Source: Muriiphilus sp048268845 (GTDB taxonomy: Bacteria; Pseudomonadota; Alphaproteobacteria; Rhodobacterales; Rhodobacteraceae). Taken from it: 64,000 bases of DNA. Below the pieces are notes generated by a model. That model searched no databases and was not told the origin of the DNA. It saw nothing but the letters and a program-made list of their open reading frames with translations. Shown one piece after another: positions 19,190-27,888 of this stretch (positions within the stretch are counted from its first letter, which is position 1; each line of letters begins with the position of its first letter). Both the position numbers and the translations under genes were made by a program. The stretch lies in NCBI GenBank assembly GCA_048268845.1, contig JBLWUQ010000012.1, forward strand, positions 1-64,000, read 5' to 3'.

Positions 19190-19654
19190 TTACACCGTTT
19201 CGGCCTCGATCGCCTTGCCTTCGACGTCACGGGTCGAGGCAATCTCGATCCGGCGCGGTTTCAGCGCCTCGGGCACCTCGCGCACCAGTTCGATATGCAG
19301 CATGCCGTTTTCATGCTCCGCACCGGTCACGCGGACATGCTCGGCAAGATGGAAACGACGCTCGAAGGCGCGGGTCGCGATGCCACGGTAAAGATAGCTG
19401 CGCTCCTGATCGTCCTCGGCCTTGCGGGCCGAAATGAACAGGGCGTTTTCCTTCACCTCGACGGACAATTCGTCGTCGGTAAAGCCCGCCACGGCAACCG
19501 AGATGCGCCAGGCATCCTCGCCAGTCTTCTCGATGTTGTAGGGCGGATAGGTCTCGCGGCTCACGTCATTGGTGAACACCCGGTCCATCATCTCGGCAAG
19601 CTGGTCAAAGCCGACAGTGGCACGGTAGAGCGGCGTCAGGTCAAAGTTGCGCAT
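19190..19654 (-). CDS. Small heat-shock protein (Hsp20/IbpA family)
   Basis: A 154-residue alpha-crystallin-domain chaperone that binds unfolding proteins without ATP. The N-terminal arm MRNFDLTPLYRATVGFDQL and the core YPPYNIEKTGEDAWRI are typical of IbpA, and AFERRFHLAEHVRV marks the conserved strand region. GGAGG directly precedes ATGACCATG; only the second ATG (19652-19654) has proper spacing, so that is the start. A sigma-32-like promoter lies about 90 bases upstream. Confidence 0.93.
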   Translation of the reverse strand: MRNFDLTPLYRATVGFDQLAEMMDRVFTNDVSRETYPPYNIEKTGEDAWRISVAVAGFTDDELSVEVKENALFISARKAEDDQERSYLYRGIATRAFERRFHLAEHVRVTGAEHENGMLHIELVREVPEALKPRRIEIASTRDVEGKAIEAETV

Positions 19655-19740
19655 GGTCATCCTCCATTGAGCGACAACAGGTTGAGCCCTCCCGAAGGGA
19701 CGGGCGGAAACGGACCCGCTCGGCGGCGTCCGCATGTTTG

Positions 19741-19768
19741 AGTTAGGAAATGCAGAAGCGGTTTCAAG
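19741..19768 (-). promoter_or_regulatory. Candidate heat-shock (sigma-32) promoter of hsp20
   Basis: Read on the minus strand, CTTGAAA (19762-19768) is followed after 14 bases by CCTAACT (19741-19747). This resembles the alphaproteobacterial RpoH consensus (CTTGAA, about 15-17 bases, CYTATNT). The downstream gene is a heat-shock protein, which supports the call. Confidence 0.6.
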
Positions 19769-19791
19769 AGGCCGGAAATCGCCCCGCCCGC

Positions 19792-20688
19792 TCAGGTCTC
19801 GTGCTTGAGCAGCATCGCCAGCGCCAGCATCGTCAGACCAACGCCGGGCAACACCATCGCGCCCGGCAAGCCGTTCCCGAAGGCCAGTTCCCACAGGATC
19901 ACCCAGCCCGGCGTGAGATAGGTATAGGCCAGCACCTTGGCCCCATCCAGCCGCATCGACGCGTAGGCGACCAGCACGAATGTCACCGCCGTCGTGCCGA
20001 GCACCAGATAGCCCAGCGCGACCCAGACCATCGGGCGCAACGCGCCGTAGTCGGTCGCGAGGATCTCGGCCCAGCCATAGGCGAACAACAGCACCGTCGT
20101 CGCCAACAGCACCAGAAACGAGGTCGTCACCGCCGCCTCGCCCCGGTTCGACCAGCGCGTCAACGGCACGTAGAGCGCGTGCGCGATGCAGCCGACAAAG
20201 AAGATCATCTCGCCCCGGCCGACGTCGAAGGTCATCAGCGCGGCCGGGTCGCCGCGGAAGATCACCCAGAGCGCCCCCGCCGCCCCGACCGCCAGCGCTG
20301 CCACCATCCGCCGCGTCGTTGTCTGGCGCAGGATCAGGAACGAAAACACCGCCGTCATGATCGGCATCAGCGTCATCACCGCCGAAGTCGATACCGGCGT
20401 CGCCGTCTTCAGCGCCTCGAACATCATCACGAAGTAGATCGCCATCAGGGCGCCCAGCATCAGATAGCGCCAGGGCGCGGCCAGATCAGCCCTGCGCAAC
20501 TGCCCGGTCGCCAGGGCCGCGACGCCAAGGACCACGGCCGCCATGGCGAAGCGAAGCGCCTGCGACACGACCGGCGCGATGTCGTTGGCGATCAGCCCGC
20601 CGAACGAGAACGACCCCCCGATCAGCGCCGAAAAGGCCAGCATCGCAAGGTGCCCCTTGACCGCCTCCACGCCGCCATACCGGATCAC
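19792..20688 (-). CDS. EamA-family (DMT) inner-membrane transporter
   Basis: A 298-residue drug/metabolite transporter with ten hydrophobic segments in two EamA repeats (residues about 10-140 and 150-290). The GTG start at 20686-20688 overlaps the stop of the LysR gene in a GTGA, so the two are translationally coupled. The longer open frame upstream lies inside the regulator gene. Such pairs usually mean that the LysR protein controls the exporter. The substrate is unknown. Confidence 0.87.
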   Translation of the reverse strand: MIRYGGVEAVKGHLAMLAFSALIGGSFSFGGLIANDIAPVVSQALRFAMAAVVLGVAALATGQLRRADLAAPWRYLMLGALMAIYFVMMFEALKTATPVSTSAVMTLMPIMTAVFSFLILRQTTTRRMVAALAVGAAGALWVIFRGDPAALMTFDVGRGEMIFFVGCIAHALYVPLTRWSNRGEAAVTTSFLVLLATTVLLFAYGWAEILATDYGALRPMVWVALGYLVLGTTAVTFVLVAYASMRLDGAKVLAYTYLTPGWVILWELAFGNGLPGAMVLPGVGLTMLALAMLLKHET

Positions 20689-21551
20689 GGCGCACCATCC
20701 GCCAGCGCCGCTTTCAGAAACCGCGTCAGGGCCTGCACCTTGGCCGACCGGTGCAGGTCCATATGCGTGACCAGCCAGAGCTGCGACGCCCACTCGGGCC
20801 GCATCGGCAGCACCTCGATCAGGCCGTCGTCCTGCCCGACCTCGGCAAAGCCCAGCCCCAACCCGGCACGCAGCGCGCCCGCCATGCTGGCCTCGTCATT
20901 GGTGCGAAACACGATCCGCTCAGCCGGGATATTGGCCGCCAGCCATTTCAGCGCCGGAGCACCAGGCGTGTCGCTGTCGGACCCGATGAAGTCATGGCTG
21001 GCCAGATCCGCCTCACTCGGCATCCCGCGCCGCGCGACATAGGCGGGTGCTGCGAACAGCGCCTGGCGGATGGTCATCAACTCCTGCACCACATTGTCGG
21101 GCTCGCGCGGCGGGCTTCCGGCGCGGATCGCCACATGCGCCTCGCCATATTCGAGCCTGTAGAGTCGCCGCCCGGTGCGGCAGATGATCTGCACCTGCGG
21201 GTGCGCCTCGCGGAATGCCGCCAGAACCGGCAAAAGCCGCGGCACGAAGCTTGCCAGTGTCGTCAGCACCAGCTCGCCCGACACCGCGCCGCCCTGCCCC
21301 GTCAGCCGCGCGCCAAGCTGCGCGAACTGATCGTCGGTCGCCTGCGCCACCCGCGCCAGATCCTCGCCCGCCTCGGTCGGGGAATAGCCGCGCGCGTGCC
21401 GTTGGAACAGCTTCACCCCCAGCCGCCCCTCGAGCGCGTCGATATGGCGGATCACCGTCGCATGATGCACCCCCAGCGCCGCGGCCGCGCCACTGACCGT
21501 ACCGTGACGCACGACCTCATAGGCGGTGCGGTATTCGTCCCAGTCCTGCAT
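20685..21551 (-). CDS. LysR-type transcriptional regulator
   Basis: A 288-residue LTTR. The N-terminal winged helix covers residues 1-60 (TVSGAAAALGVHHATVIRHIDALEGRLGVKLFQR region), followed by a substrate-binding domain. The start is the ATG at 21549-21551 (MQDWDEYRTAYEVV), where the family begins. It forms a two-gene operon with the EamA transporter (GTGA overlap) and probably regulates it. The inducer is unknown. Confidence 0.9.
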   Translation of the reverse strand: MQDWDEYRTAYEVVRHGTVSGAAAALGVHHATVIRHIDALEGRLGVKLFQRHARGYSPTEAGEDLARVAQATDDQFAQLGARLTGQGGAVSGELVLTTLASFVPRLLPVLAAFREAHPQVQIICRTGRRLYRLEYGEAHVAIRAGSPPREPDNVVQELMTIRQALFAAPAYVARRGMPSEADLASHDFIGSDSDTPGAPALKWLAANIPAERIVFRTNDEASMAGALRAGLGLGFAEVGQDDGLIEVLPMRPEWASQLWLVTHMDLHRSAKVQALTRFLKAALADGAP

Positions 21552-21682
21552 GACGCGTCCTGTGCATGGGTGAACATATGCCGCAACGGTAGACAGATCA
21601 TGTGCAGGCTCGCAAGGGCTCAATACCCCTTCCCCACGCCCCGCCCGCGCGCTACCGTCCGCCGACAAACCGGGATGCCAGC

Positions 21683-22159
21683 ATGAAGATCACCACCGAC
21701 ACGCCCGATCTGCTGATCGTCGAAGACCGCCCGATCCTGCTGGGCCTGGGCCTGATCGTCTTCATCATGATCTTCGTCGGCATCGGTATCGGCCTGATGC
21801 TGTCCGGCGAAGGCTGGGGGATCACCTTCACCCTGATCGGCGGCGGCCTCGGGTTTCTGGCGTTCTGGGCCCTCGTGCGCCGGGTGCAGGTGGTGTTTCA
21901 CCGCCCGGAAAACTGGGTCGAGTTCCGCCGCAAGAACATCCTGTCCGGCAGCCGGGTGCGTCACGCACTGTCCGACATCAGCCGCGCCGAGGTGGAAAGC
22001 AGCCACGGCTCGGAAGGCAGCACGACCTACCGCGTCGTGCTGGTCTTCGACCGGGGTCAAAGCGTCGGGCGGCATCCGATCACGCTGGCCTATTCGAGCG
22101 GTTCGTCGCACCATCTGATCGAGGCCAAGATCAACAACTGGCTCGGCAAGACGCGCTAG
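21683..22159 (+). CDS. Small membrane protein of unknown function
   Basis: A 158-residue product with two adjacent transmembrane segments (about residues 17-40 and 46-66), then a cytoplasmic or periplasmic domain of about 90 residues that looks beta-rich. The ATG at 21683 is chosen because upstream in-frame codons lie in the promoter side of the divergent LysR gene. Its stop overlaps the stop of the convergent glycosyltransferase-like gene. The architecture resembles two-helix PH-like membrane proteins, but I cannot assign a family. Confidence 0.75.
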   Translation: MKITTDTPDLLIVEDRPILLGLGLIVFIMIFVGIGIGLMLSGEGWGITFTLIGGGLGFLAFWALVRRVQVVFHRPENWVEFRRKNILSGSRVRHALSDISRAEVESSHGSEGSTTYRVVLVFDRGQSVGRHPITLAYSSGSSHHLIEAKINNWLGKTR

Positions 22160-22926
22160 CTTTCGCCCCTGAAAAACCGCCGGACCGGGTCCGGGTCGCG
22201 CCCGCCGACCGCCTCCCACTCCGCCGCGAGCGCCGCGCGCTCCGCCTCTACCAGCGCCACCGGATCGCCGATCCGCGCGCCCGCCCCGCGCATGTGGTCC
22301 ATCAGCCGGTGCGAATGAAGGATCGTCGGGCGCGCGTCCTCGGGCTCCCACGCGTCCAGCATCGTCACCCGGCGCAGGTTGAACTCGGGCGGCAGCACAT
22401 AGAACCGCAGATCGCTCCGCCACAGCATGTCCTTCAGCACGATCTGGTCGCGCGTCCCGCCGCTTGCCGCGAAGCGCCGCGCCCACTCGGCCAGAAACGC
22501 CAGCACCTCGGGCGACCGGCGATACAGCACCACGCCGGAATTCATCTGCGGAAAGGCATAGGGCGTCACCTCGTCCAGCCCGGCCCGGATCAGATCGGAG
22601 GCCCGCCGCACATCATGCGCCAGCGCCATCTCGAACCGCTCGAGAATGTCGAACAGATCGCCCAGCGGCGCCACGACCAGCGTATCGGCATCCAGAAACA
22701 GACTGCGCGCGAACCGGGTCTGCGCCATGCAGTCGAGCTTTGATCGTGCATGCGGTCTCTTGATCCGATGCACCCGCTCGAACAACCCCGGCACAACCGC
22801 GTCCGGTGCGTCCGTGAACAGATCGACCGGCAATCCCGGCTCGACCGCGCGCAGCGACCGGGCCGATGCCTCGGCCAGATCGCGATACTCCGGCCCCGTG
22901 GCCACATAGTTGACGCCCTTGTCCAT
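22156..22926 (-). CDS. Glycosyltransferase family 8-like protein
   Basis: A protein of about 256 residues with a GT-A fold pattern. GVNYVATGPEYRDLAEASARS at the N terminus matches sugar-nucleotide-binding starts, and FLDADTLVV is a DxD metal motif. MNSGVVLYRRS and the C-terminal ILHSHRLMDHM (a metal-binding His region) fit GT8-like transferases. The ATG at 22924-22926 is preferred because the homologous start is GVNY; an in-frame TTG at 22987-22989 is possible and has a better GGAG upstream. The acceptor is unknown. It borders the IS remnants. Confidence 0.75.
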   Translation of the reverse strand: MDKGVNYVATGPEYRDLAEASARSLRAVEPGLPVDLFTDAPDAVVPGLFERVHRIKRPHARSKLDCMAQTRFARSLFLDADTLVVAPLGDLFDILERFEMALAHDVRRASDLIRAGLDEVTPYAFPQMNSGVVLYRRSPEVLAFLAEWARRFAASGGTRDQIVLKDMLWRSDLRFYVLPPEFNLRRVTMLDAWEPEDARPTILHSHRLMDHMRGAGARIGDPVALVEAERAALAAEWEAVGGRDPDPVRRFFRGES

Positions 22927-23025
22927 GGACGCGATTTGAGCTGCAACCCCCGTCGGACGCAACCCCCGCCCTTCACCATCTTGGTCCAAGGATCTACTCC
23001 AACTGGAAGAAGAATATGCGGGGCT

Positions 23026-23305
23026 GCTGCCGACCGCACCTTCGCAGGCGAAACTTGGCGCCGCGTCGCTGACCAGCTCAGCTCACGATGGCCCAAGCTG
23101 GCGGATCTGATGGACGAGAGTGAGCACGACGTGCTGCCTGTATGGCCAGCCCGAGGCGGCACCGCATCAGGTTGCACTGCACCAATCCGATCAAGCGCTG
23201 ACCAGGGAGGTCAAACGCCGCGCTGACATCATGGGCATCGTCCCAAACGACGCCTCAATCACGCGCCTCATCGGCGTAGTCCGGTTCGCGCAGAATGTCG
23301 TGTAG
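23026..23305 (+). pseudogene. IS256-family transposase remnant
   Basis: The C-terminal part of a mutator-type (IS256) transposase, broken by a frameshift near 23130. The first frame reads ETWRRVADQLSSRWPKLADL then MDESEHDVL. The second frame continues with REVKRRADIMGIVPNDASI and RLIGVV. Both match the family's C-terminal region, in which EVKRRADVVGIFPN is typical. The N-terminal catalytic part is absent, and the gene ends prematurely at 23305. It is an inactive scar between the chromosome and the catabolic island. Confidence 0.85.
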
Positions 23306-23325
23306 GGACCACCTCGTGTTGCACC

Positions 23326-23541
23326 GCCTCGTCGTTGATCGTCGAAGATATCGGCTACCTACCCGACACCACAGAAGACGCCCACCTCTTCTTCCAACTG
23401 GCCAACGCCCGCGATGAGAATTGCGGCAAGATACCCACCTCGAACCTTGCCTTCGGTGAATGGCCAAGCGTCTTCGGCGATGCGAAGAAGACGACGACCC
23501 GGCCTCATATCTTCAACCCGAACTATCCAGTCCCAGGGGCG
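23326..23541 (+). pseudogene. IS21-family IstB ATPase remnant
   Basis: A fragment of the IstB helper ATPase. SLIVEDIGYLPDTTEDAHLF contains the Walker B region (normally IVDEIGYLP), followed by FFQLANAR and PTSNLAFGEWPSVFGDA (normally LTSN..F.EW..VFGD). The sequence degenerates after about 23500 and the Walker A half is missing, so the gene is dead. It abuts the IS256 remnant, which marks a site of repeated insertion. Confidence 0.8.
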
Positions 23542-23617
23542 GACTCCACTGCAACCAAACCGTTGCACCCGAGAATTGAATCCGCCGCGTGTCTTGAACC
23601 CGCCCAGCCCGGAAAGA

Positions 23618-24796
23618 TCAGATCGCTCCGTCCTTTTTCAGCGCGGCGATGGCGTCGCTGTCCAGCCCCAGTTCGGTCAGGATGGACACGCTGTGCTCAC
23701 CCAGATCGGGCACCGGGTCCATCCGGGGCTCGAATGCGTCGGAGCGGCCCGGCGGCAACAAGGCAGGGATCGGCCCGACGGCGCTTCCGACTTCGACCCA
23801 GCGATCCCGAGCGCGCAATTGCTGATGCGCCCAGACGCCGGCCATGTCGTTGACCCGGGCATTGGCGATGCCAGCCGCGTCAAGCCGCGCGACCACGCCT
23901 TCGGCGGTCAGTTCGGCAAAGGCCGCCAGGATGATGGCCCGCAGCGCCGCCTTGTTTTCAGACCGCAGCGCGTTCGAGCCAAAGCGGGAATCGCTGACAA
24001 GCGCGGGGTCGTTCAGGACCCGTTCGCAGAACACCTGCCATTCCCGTTCGTTCTGCAGGCCCAGCATGACGGTGTTGCCGTCGCCCGCCTCGAACGGGCC
24101 ATAGGGATAGATCGTGGCGTGGCTGCCGCCGTTGCGGGCGGGCGGCGATGCGCCTTCGAAGGCGTAGTACATCGGAAAGCCCATCCACTCGACCATGCTT
24201 TCCAGCATCGACACGTCGATCTCTGCCCCTTCTCCGGTCTTGCCGCGCTGGATCAGGGCAGCAAGGACCGAGGAATAGGCATACATCCCCGCCGAGATGT
24301 CGGCGATCGAGATGCCCGCCTTGGACGGAACCTCCGGGGTGCCGCTGACCGAGAGGAACCCCGCTTCGGACTGGATCAGAAGGTCATAGGCCTTGCGGTC
24401 ACGATCAGGCCCGTCCGCGCCATAGCCCGAGATGTTGCACACGATCAGGCCCGGATTGTCGGTTTTCAGCGCAGTGCGGCTGAGCCCGATCCGCTCGGCG
24501 GCGCCCGGCGCGAGGTTCTGCACCACCACGTCGGCCTTGCCGACCAGCGCCTTCAGGATCGCACCCGCCTTGGGGTGTTTGACATCCAGCGTCAGGCTTT
24601 CCTTCGAGCGGTTCGCCCAGACGAAGAACGAGGCGAGACCCCGCACGCGCGTGTCATAGCCACGGGCGAAATCGCCGACGCCCGGCCGCTCGATCTTGAT
24701 GACGCGGGCACCCATATCGGCAAGCTGGCGGGTCGCGAAGGGGGCCGCCACCGCATGTTCCAGCGAAACGACGGTTACGCCATCGAGCGGGCGCAT
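23618..24796 (-). CDS. CaiB/BaiF-type CoA transferase
   Basis: A 392-residue family III CoA transferase that moves CoA between carboxylic acids. N-terminal MRPLDGVTVVSLEHAVAAPF and IKIERPGVGDFAR are family hallmarks, and the catalytic Asp is probably Asp166 in ISIADISAGMYA. The ATG at 24794-24796 overlaps the acyl-CoA dehydrogenase stop (ATGA). It is the last gene of a hydratase - dehydrogenase - transferase operon. The pairing with an HTD2-type hydratase recalls mesaconyl-CoA C1-C4 transferase of the 3-hydroxypropionate bicycle, or succinyl-CoA-dependent activation of a dicarboxylate. The substrate is not provable. Confidence 0.85.
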   Translation of the reverse strand: MRPLDGVTVVSLEHAVAAPFATRQLADMGARVIKIERPGVGDFARGYDTRVRGLASFFVWANRSKESLTLDVKHPKAGAILKALVGKADVVVQNLAPGAAERIGLSRTALKTDNPGLIVCNISGYGADGPDRDRKAYDLLIQSEAGFLSVSGTPEVPSKAGISIADISAGMYAYSSVLAALIQRGKTGEGAEIDVSMLESMVEWMGFPMYYAFEGASPPARNGGSHATIYPYGPFEAGDGNTVMLGLQNEREWQVFCERVLNDPALVSDSRFGSNALRSENKAALRAIILAAFAELTAEGVVARLDAAGIANARVNDMAGVWAHQQLRARDRWVEVGSAVGPIPALLPPGRSDAFEPRMDPVPDLGEHSVSILTELGLDSDAIAALKKDGAI

Positions 24797-25947
24797 CAGA
24801 ACGACCTCGGCAGGCCAAGCATGTGCTCGGCCACGTAGGACAGGATCAGGTTGGTGGAAATCGGGGCCACCTGGTAAAGCCGGGTTTCGCGGAACTTGCG
24901 TTCGACATCGTATTCGGTGGCAAAGCCAAAGCCGCCGTGAAACTGCAGGCAGGCATTCGCGGCTTCCCAACTGGCCTTGGCCGCGAGGTATTTCGCCATG
25001 TTCGCCTGTGCGCCGCAGGGCTGGTGGGCGTCGAACAGCCGGCATGCTTCCCAGCGCATCAGGTTGGCGGCTTCCAGTTCGATCTTGGCCTCGGCAATGG
25101 GAAACTGCACGCCCTGGTTCTGGCCGATGGGCCGGCCGAACACCACGCGTTCCCTGGCGTAGGCCGTGATCTTGTCCACGAACCAGTATCCGTCGCCGAT
25201 GCACTCGGCGGCGATCAGCGTGCGCTCGGCGTTCAGGCCATCGAGGATATAGCGAAACCCCATCCCCTCCTCGCCGATCAGGTTTTCGGCCGGGATCTCG
25301 AGGTTGTCGAAGAACAGCTCGTTGGTCTCGTGGTTGACCATGTTGGAGATCGGCTTGACCTCCATGCCGTTGCCCGTGGCATCCTTGATGTCGACCAGAA
25401 AGATCGACATGCCCTCGGACTTGCGCTGCACTTCGGCCAGCGGCGTGGTGCGGGCCAGCAGGATCATCAGGTCGGAATGCTGCACCCGGCTGATCCAGAC
25501 CTTCTGGCCGTTGATCACGTATTTGTCGCCTTTTTTAACGGCGGTGGTCTTGATCTTGGTCGTGTCGGTCCCGGTCGTCGGCTCGGTCACGCCCATGCTT
25601 TGCAGCCGCAACTCGCCGCTGGCGATCTTGGGCAGGTAGTATTGCTTTTGCGCGTCCGACCCGTGCCGCAGCAGCGTGTTCATGTTGTACATCTGGCCGT
25701 GACAGGCACCGGCATTGCCGCCGGAGCGGTTGATCTCTTCCATGATGATCGACGCTTCGGTCAGGCCAAGGCCCGAGCCGCCAAATTCCTCCGGGATCAG
25801 GGCAGCCAGCCAGCCTTCGCTGGTCAGCTTGTTCACGAATTCCTCGGGATAGGCTTTGTCGGCGTCCACCTTGCGGTGGTATTCCGGCGGAAAACCGGCG
25901 CACAGCGCGCGCAGGGCGTCGCGCAGATCCTGATGCGGGTCGTTCAT
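24796..25947 (-). CDS. Acyl-CoA dehydrogenase
   Basis: A 383-residue FAD-dependent enzyme that introduces a 2,3 double bond into an acyl-CoA. The FAD/ETF-side motif LQSMGVTEPTTGTDTTKIKT is visible, as is the C-terminal HGGFGFATEYDVERKFRE region. At the usual C-terminal catalytic-base site (EGT) it reads APIST, so the base is more likely the Glu in GLNAERT, the isovaleryl/long-chain arrangement. ATGA overlaps on both sides place it in the three-gene operon. Electrons would pass to ETF. Confidence 0.88.
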   Translation of the reverse strand: MNDPHQDLRDALRALCAGFPPEYHRKVDADKAYPEEFVNKLTSEGWLAALIPEEFGGSGLGLTEASIIMEEINRSGGNAGACHGQMYNMNTLLRHGSDAQKQYYLPKIASGELRLQSMGVTEPTTGTDTTKIKTTAVKKGDKYVINGQKVWISRVQHSDLMILLARTTPLAEVQRKSEGMSIFLVDIKDATGNGMEVKPISNMVNHETNELFFDNLEIPAENLIGEEGMGFRYILDGLNAERTLIAAECIGDGYWFVDKITAYARERVVFGRPIGQNQGVQFPIAEAKIELEAANLMRWEACRLFDAHQPCGAQANMAKYLAAKASWEAANACLQFHGGFGFATEYDVERKFRETRLYQVAPISTNLILSYVAEHMLGLPRSF

Positions 25948-26804
25948 TCTGTATCCTTCACTGTGGCGGTTGCGCTCATGGCCAGCGCGCCGTTGTGGCC
26001 GCTTACCCAGAGTTTGACGGTGTCGTCGGCGCCGGGCTGGCCGTGAACCGAGAAATCATCGGTATCGAATACCGGCGAGATGGCGCGAAAATCGAAGGCG
26101 GTCACGTCCTTGCCGGGCATGTTTCGCCGCAGCAGGTCCAGCATCAGCGTGGCCAGAAGCGGGCCATGCACGACCAGGCCGGGATAGCCTTCGGTGCCGG
26201 TGCTGTATGGCCGGTCATAGTGAATGCGGTGGCCATTGAACGTCACGGCGGAATAGCGAAACAGCATGACCGGATCGGGCGAGATCACCCGTGAAAAGGC
26301 GCTGCCATCCGGGGCTTGCGGCGGCGTGGGCAGGGGTGCGTCCGGTGAGGGCGGGGCGCGGTAGACGATGTCCTGCCGTTCCTCGATCCCCTGCACGTCG
26401 CCGTCGAACACCTGATGGCGCAGGGTGACGAACACCAGATCGCCGCTTTTTCCGGCCTTGTGTTCGACCGACTCGACGGTCGACACCTTGCGCAATTCGC
26501 GCCCGATCCGCATCGAGGCCGACCACGTCAGCCGGCTGCCAGCCCACATCCGGCGCGGCAAAGGCACCGGCGGCAGGAACCCGCCAAGGGCGGCGTGGCC
26601 GTCCTCGCCCGCATCCTCGAGTTTGTAGACCGGCAGGAAATGCAGCCAGTGCCAGAGTGGCGGCAGGGGTGTTCCGTCGGCATGGTCGGGGTCGTCGCGG
26701 TTCAGCGTTGCCGACAGCGCGTTCGACGGAAACGGCGCGATGCGCTCTGTCACCGTCTGGGACTTGCCGATCCACTTGCGCAGATGATCCATGTCGAGTG
26801 TCAT
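25944..26804 (-). CDS. HTD2/MaoC-type hot-dog hydratase (mesaconyl-C4-CoA hydratase-like)
   Basis: A 286-residue double hot-dog protein. The C-terminal half carries FNGHRIHYDRPY and EGYPGLVVHGPL, the hallmark of the HTD2 branch that includes mesaconyl-C4-CoA hydratase and 3-hydroxyacyl-thioester dehydratase 2. It would hydrate an enoyl-CoA made by the adjacent dehydrogenase. The ATG at 26802-26804 follows GGAG at good spacing and fixes the start. It is first in the operon, and its stop overlaps the dehydrogenase start. A LysR gene is divergent. Confidence 0.8.
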   Translation of the reverse strand: MTLDMDHLRKWIGKSQTVTERIAPFPSNALSATLNRDDPDHADGTPLPPLWHWLHFLPVYKLEDAGEDGHAALGGFLPPVPLPRRMWAGSRLTWSASMRIGRELRKVSTVESVEHKAGKSGDLVFVTLRHQVFDGDVQGIEERQDIVYRAPPSPDAPLPTPPQAPDGSAFSRVISPDPVMLFRYSAVTFNGHRIHYDRPYSTGTEGYPGLVVHGPLLATLMLDLLRRNMPGKDVTAFDFRAISPVFDTDDFSVHGQPGADDTVKLWVSGHNGALAMSATATVKDTE

Positions 26805-26913
26805 GCGCGGCTCCGTTGTCCTTGACCTTGGCATTATGGACCCTTTGTTGTGTTCTGGAAATTCGCTATCGTTTAATGGCACGTTCGACGCAGCAGAACG
26901 CAAAGGAGTTGCG
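26805..26913. promoter_or_regulatory. Divergent LysR-controlled promoter region
   Basis: A 109-base AT-richer gap between the hydratase operon and its divergent LysR gene. This is the normal place for LTTR binding sites and both promoters. No single palindrome stands out enough to mark. Confidence 0.45.
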
Positions 26914-27834
26914 ATGCATTTCGAGTTTACCGATCTTCGCCTCTTCGTTCATATCGCCGAAACCGGCAATCTGACCCATGGCGCGGCACGGGCTTTCCTG
27001 TCGGCACCTGCGGCCAGCGCGCGCATCCGTGCGCTTGAGGCCAACCTCGATTGCCAGTTGTTCTATCGCGGCAACAAGGGTGTCAGCCTCACGCAATCCG
27101 GCGAGATGCTCTTGCGCCATGCACGGATCATCCTGCGCCAGATCGACTATCTGCATGACGATTTCACCGGGCCGGACAATGACAAGGCCGGACACGTCCG
27201 CATCTTTGCCAACACCACCGCCGTTACCGAATTCATGCCCGAAGTGCTGGCCCGGTTCCTCGCGTCGCGGCCCGGCGTCACCATCGACCTTCAGGAACGG
27301 CTGACACAGGATATCGTGCGCGCGATCCGCGATGGCTCGGCAGATCTGGGCATTGTCTCGGGCGACATCGACCGCACCGGGCTTGAGGCGATCCGCTTTT
27401 CGACCGACCGGCTGGTGCTGGCAGTTCCCGGAAGGCATGCGCTGACCGGACGCCAATCCGTCGCCTTCGCAGATACGCTGAAGTGGGAACATATCGGCCT
27501 GCACGAAGGCAGCACGCTGCTGGCGTTCTTGCGGGGGTTGATGGAACGGAATGGCTATGAACGGGTCCTGCGCGTCAAGGTGCGCAGCTTTGAAGCCATG
27601 TGCCGCATGATCGAAGCCGGCGTCGGCATCGGCGTCCTGCCGGAATCGGCTGCCGTCAGGCATACGGGCACGATGCGCATTGCGCTGGTCGGCATCGAAG
27701 ACGCCTGGGCCTTGCGCGAACGCCACGTTCTGGTCCGGTCGCTGGATGCGCTTCCCGGTGCCGGTCGCGCCCTGGTCGACGAACTCGTCCAGAGCGCATC
27801 GGGAGGAAGCAGGTCGCTTGCGCCGACAGGCTAA
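26914..27834 (+). CDS. LysR-type transcriptional regulator
   Basis: A 306-residue LTTR with an N-terminal winged helix (FTDLRLFVHIAETGNLTHGA region, residues 4-62) and a periplasmic-binding-like effector domain. The ATG at 26914 follows AAAGGAG. It is divergent from the hydratase/dehydrogenase/CoA-transferase operon, which it probably controls. The effector is presumably the pathway's acid or CoA ester, but this cannot be read. Confidence 0.9.
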   Translation: MHFEFTDLRLFVHIAETGNLTHGAARAFLSAPAASARIRALEANLDCQLFYRGNKGVSLTQSGEMLLRHARIILRQIDYLHDDFTGPDNDKAGHVRIFANTTAVTEFMPEVLARFLASRPGVTIDLQERLTQDIVRAIRDGSADLGIVSGDIDRTGLEAIRFSTDRLVLAVPGRHALTGRQSVAFADTLKWEHIGLHEGSTLLAFLRGLMERNGYERVLRVKVRSFEAMCRMIEAGVGIGVLPESAAVRHTGTMRIALVGIEDAWALRERHVLVRSLDALPGAGRALVDELVQSASGGSRSLAPTG

Positions 27835-27888
27835 GCCCGCCGGGGCAAGGGGCCGCGCCACAAGGGTCCGGCCGAGCCCCCTGCCCTA

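Noticed and set aside
23414..24838. 474-codon plus-strand frame across the IS scar and CoA transferase gene
   Set aside because: It is antisense to the clearly homologous CoA transferase. The in-frame IstB fragment at its left is in a different phase.
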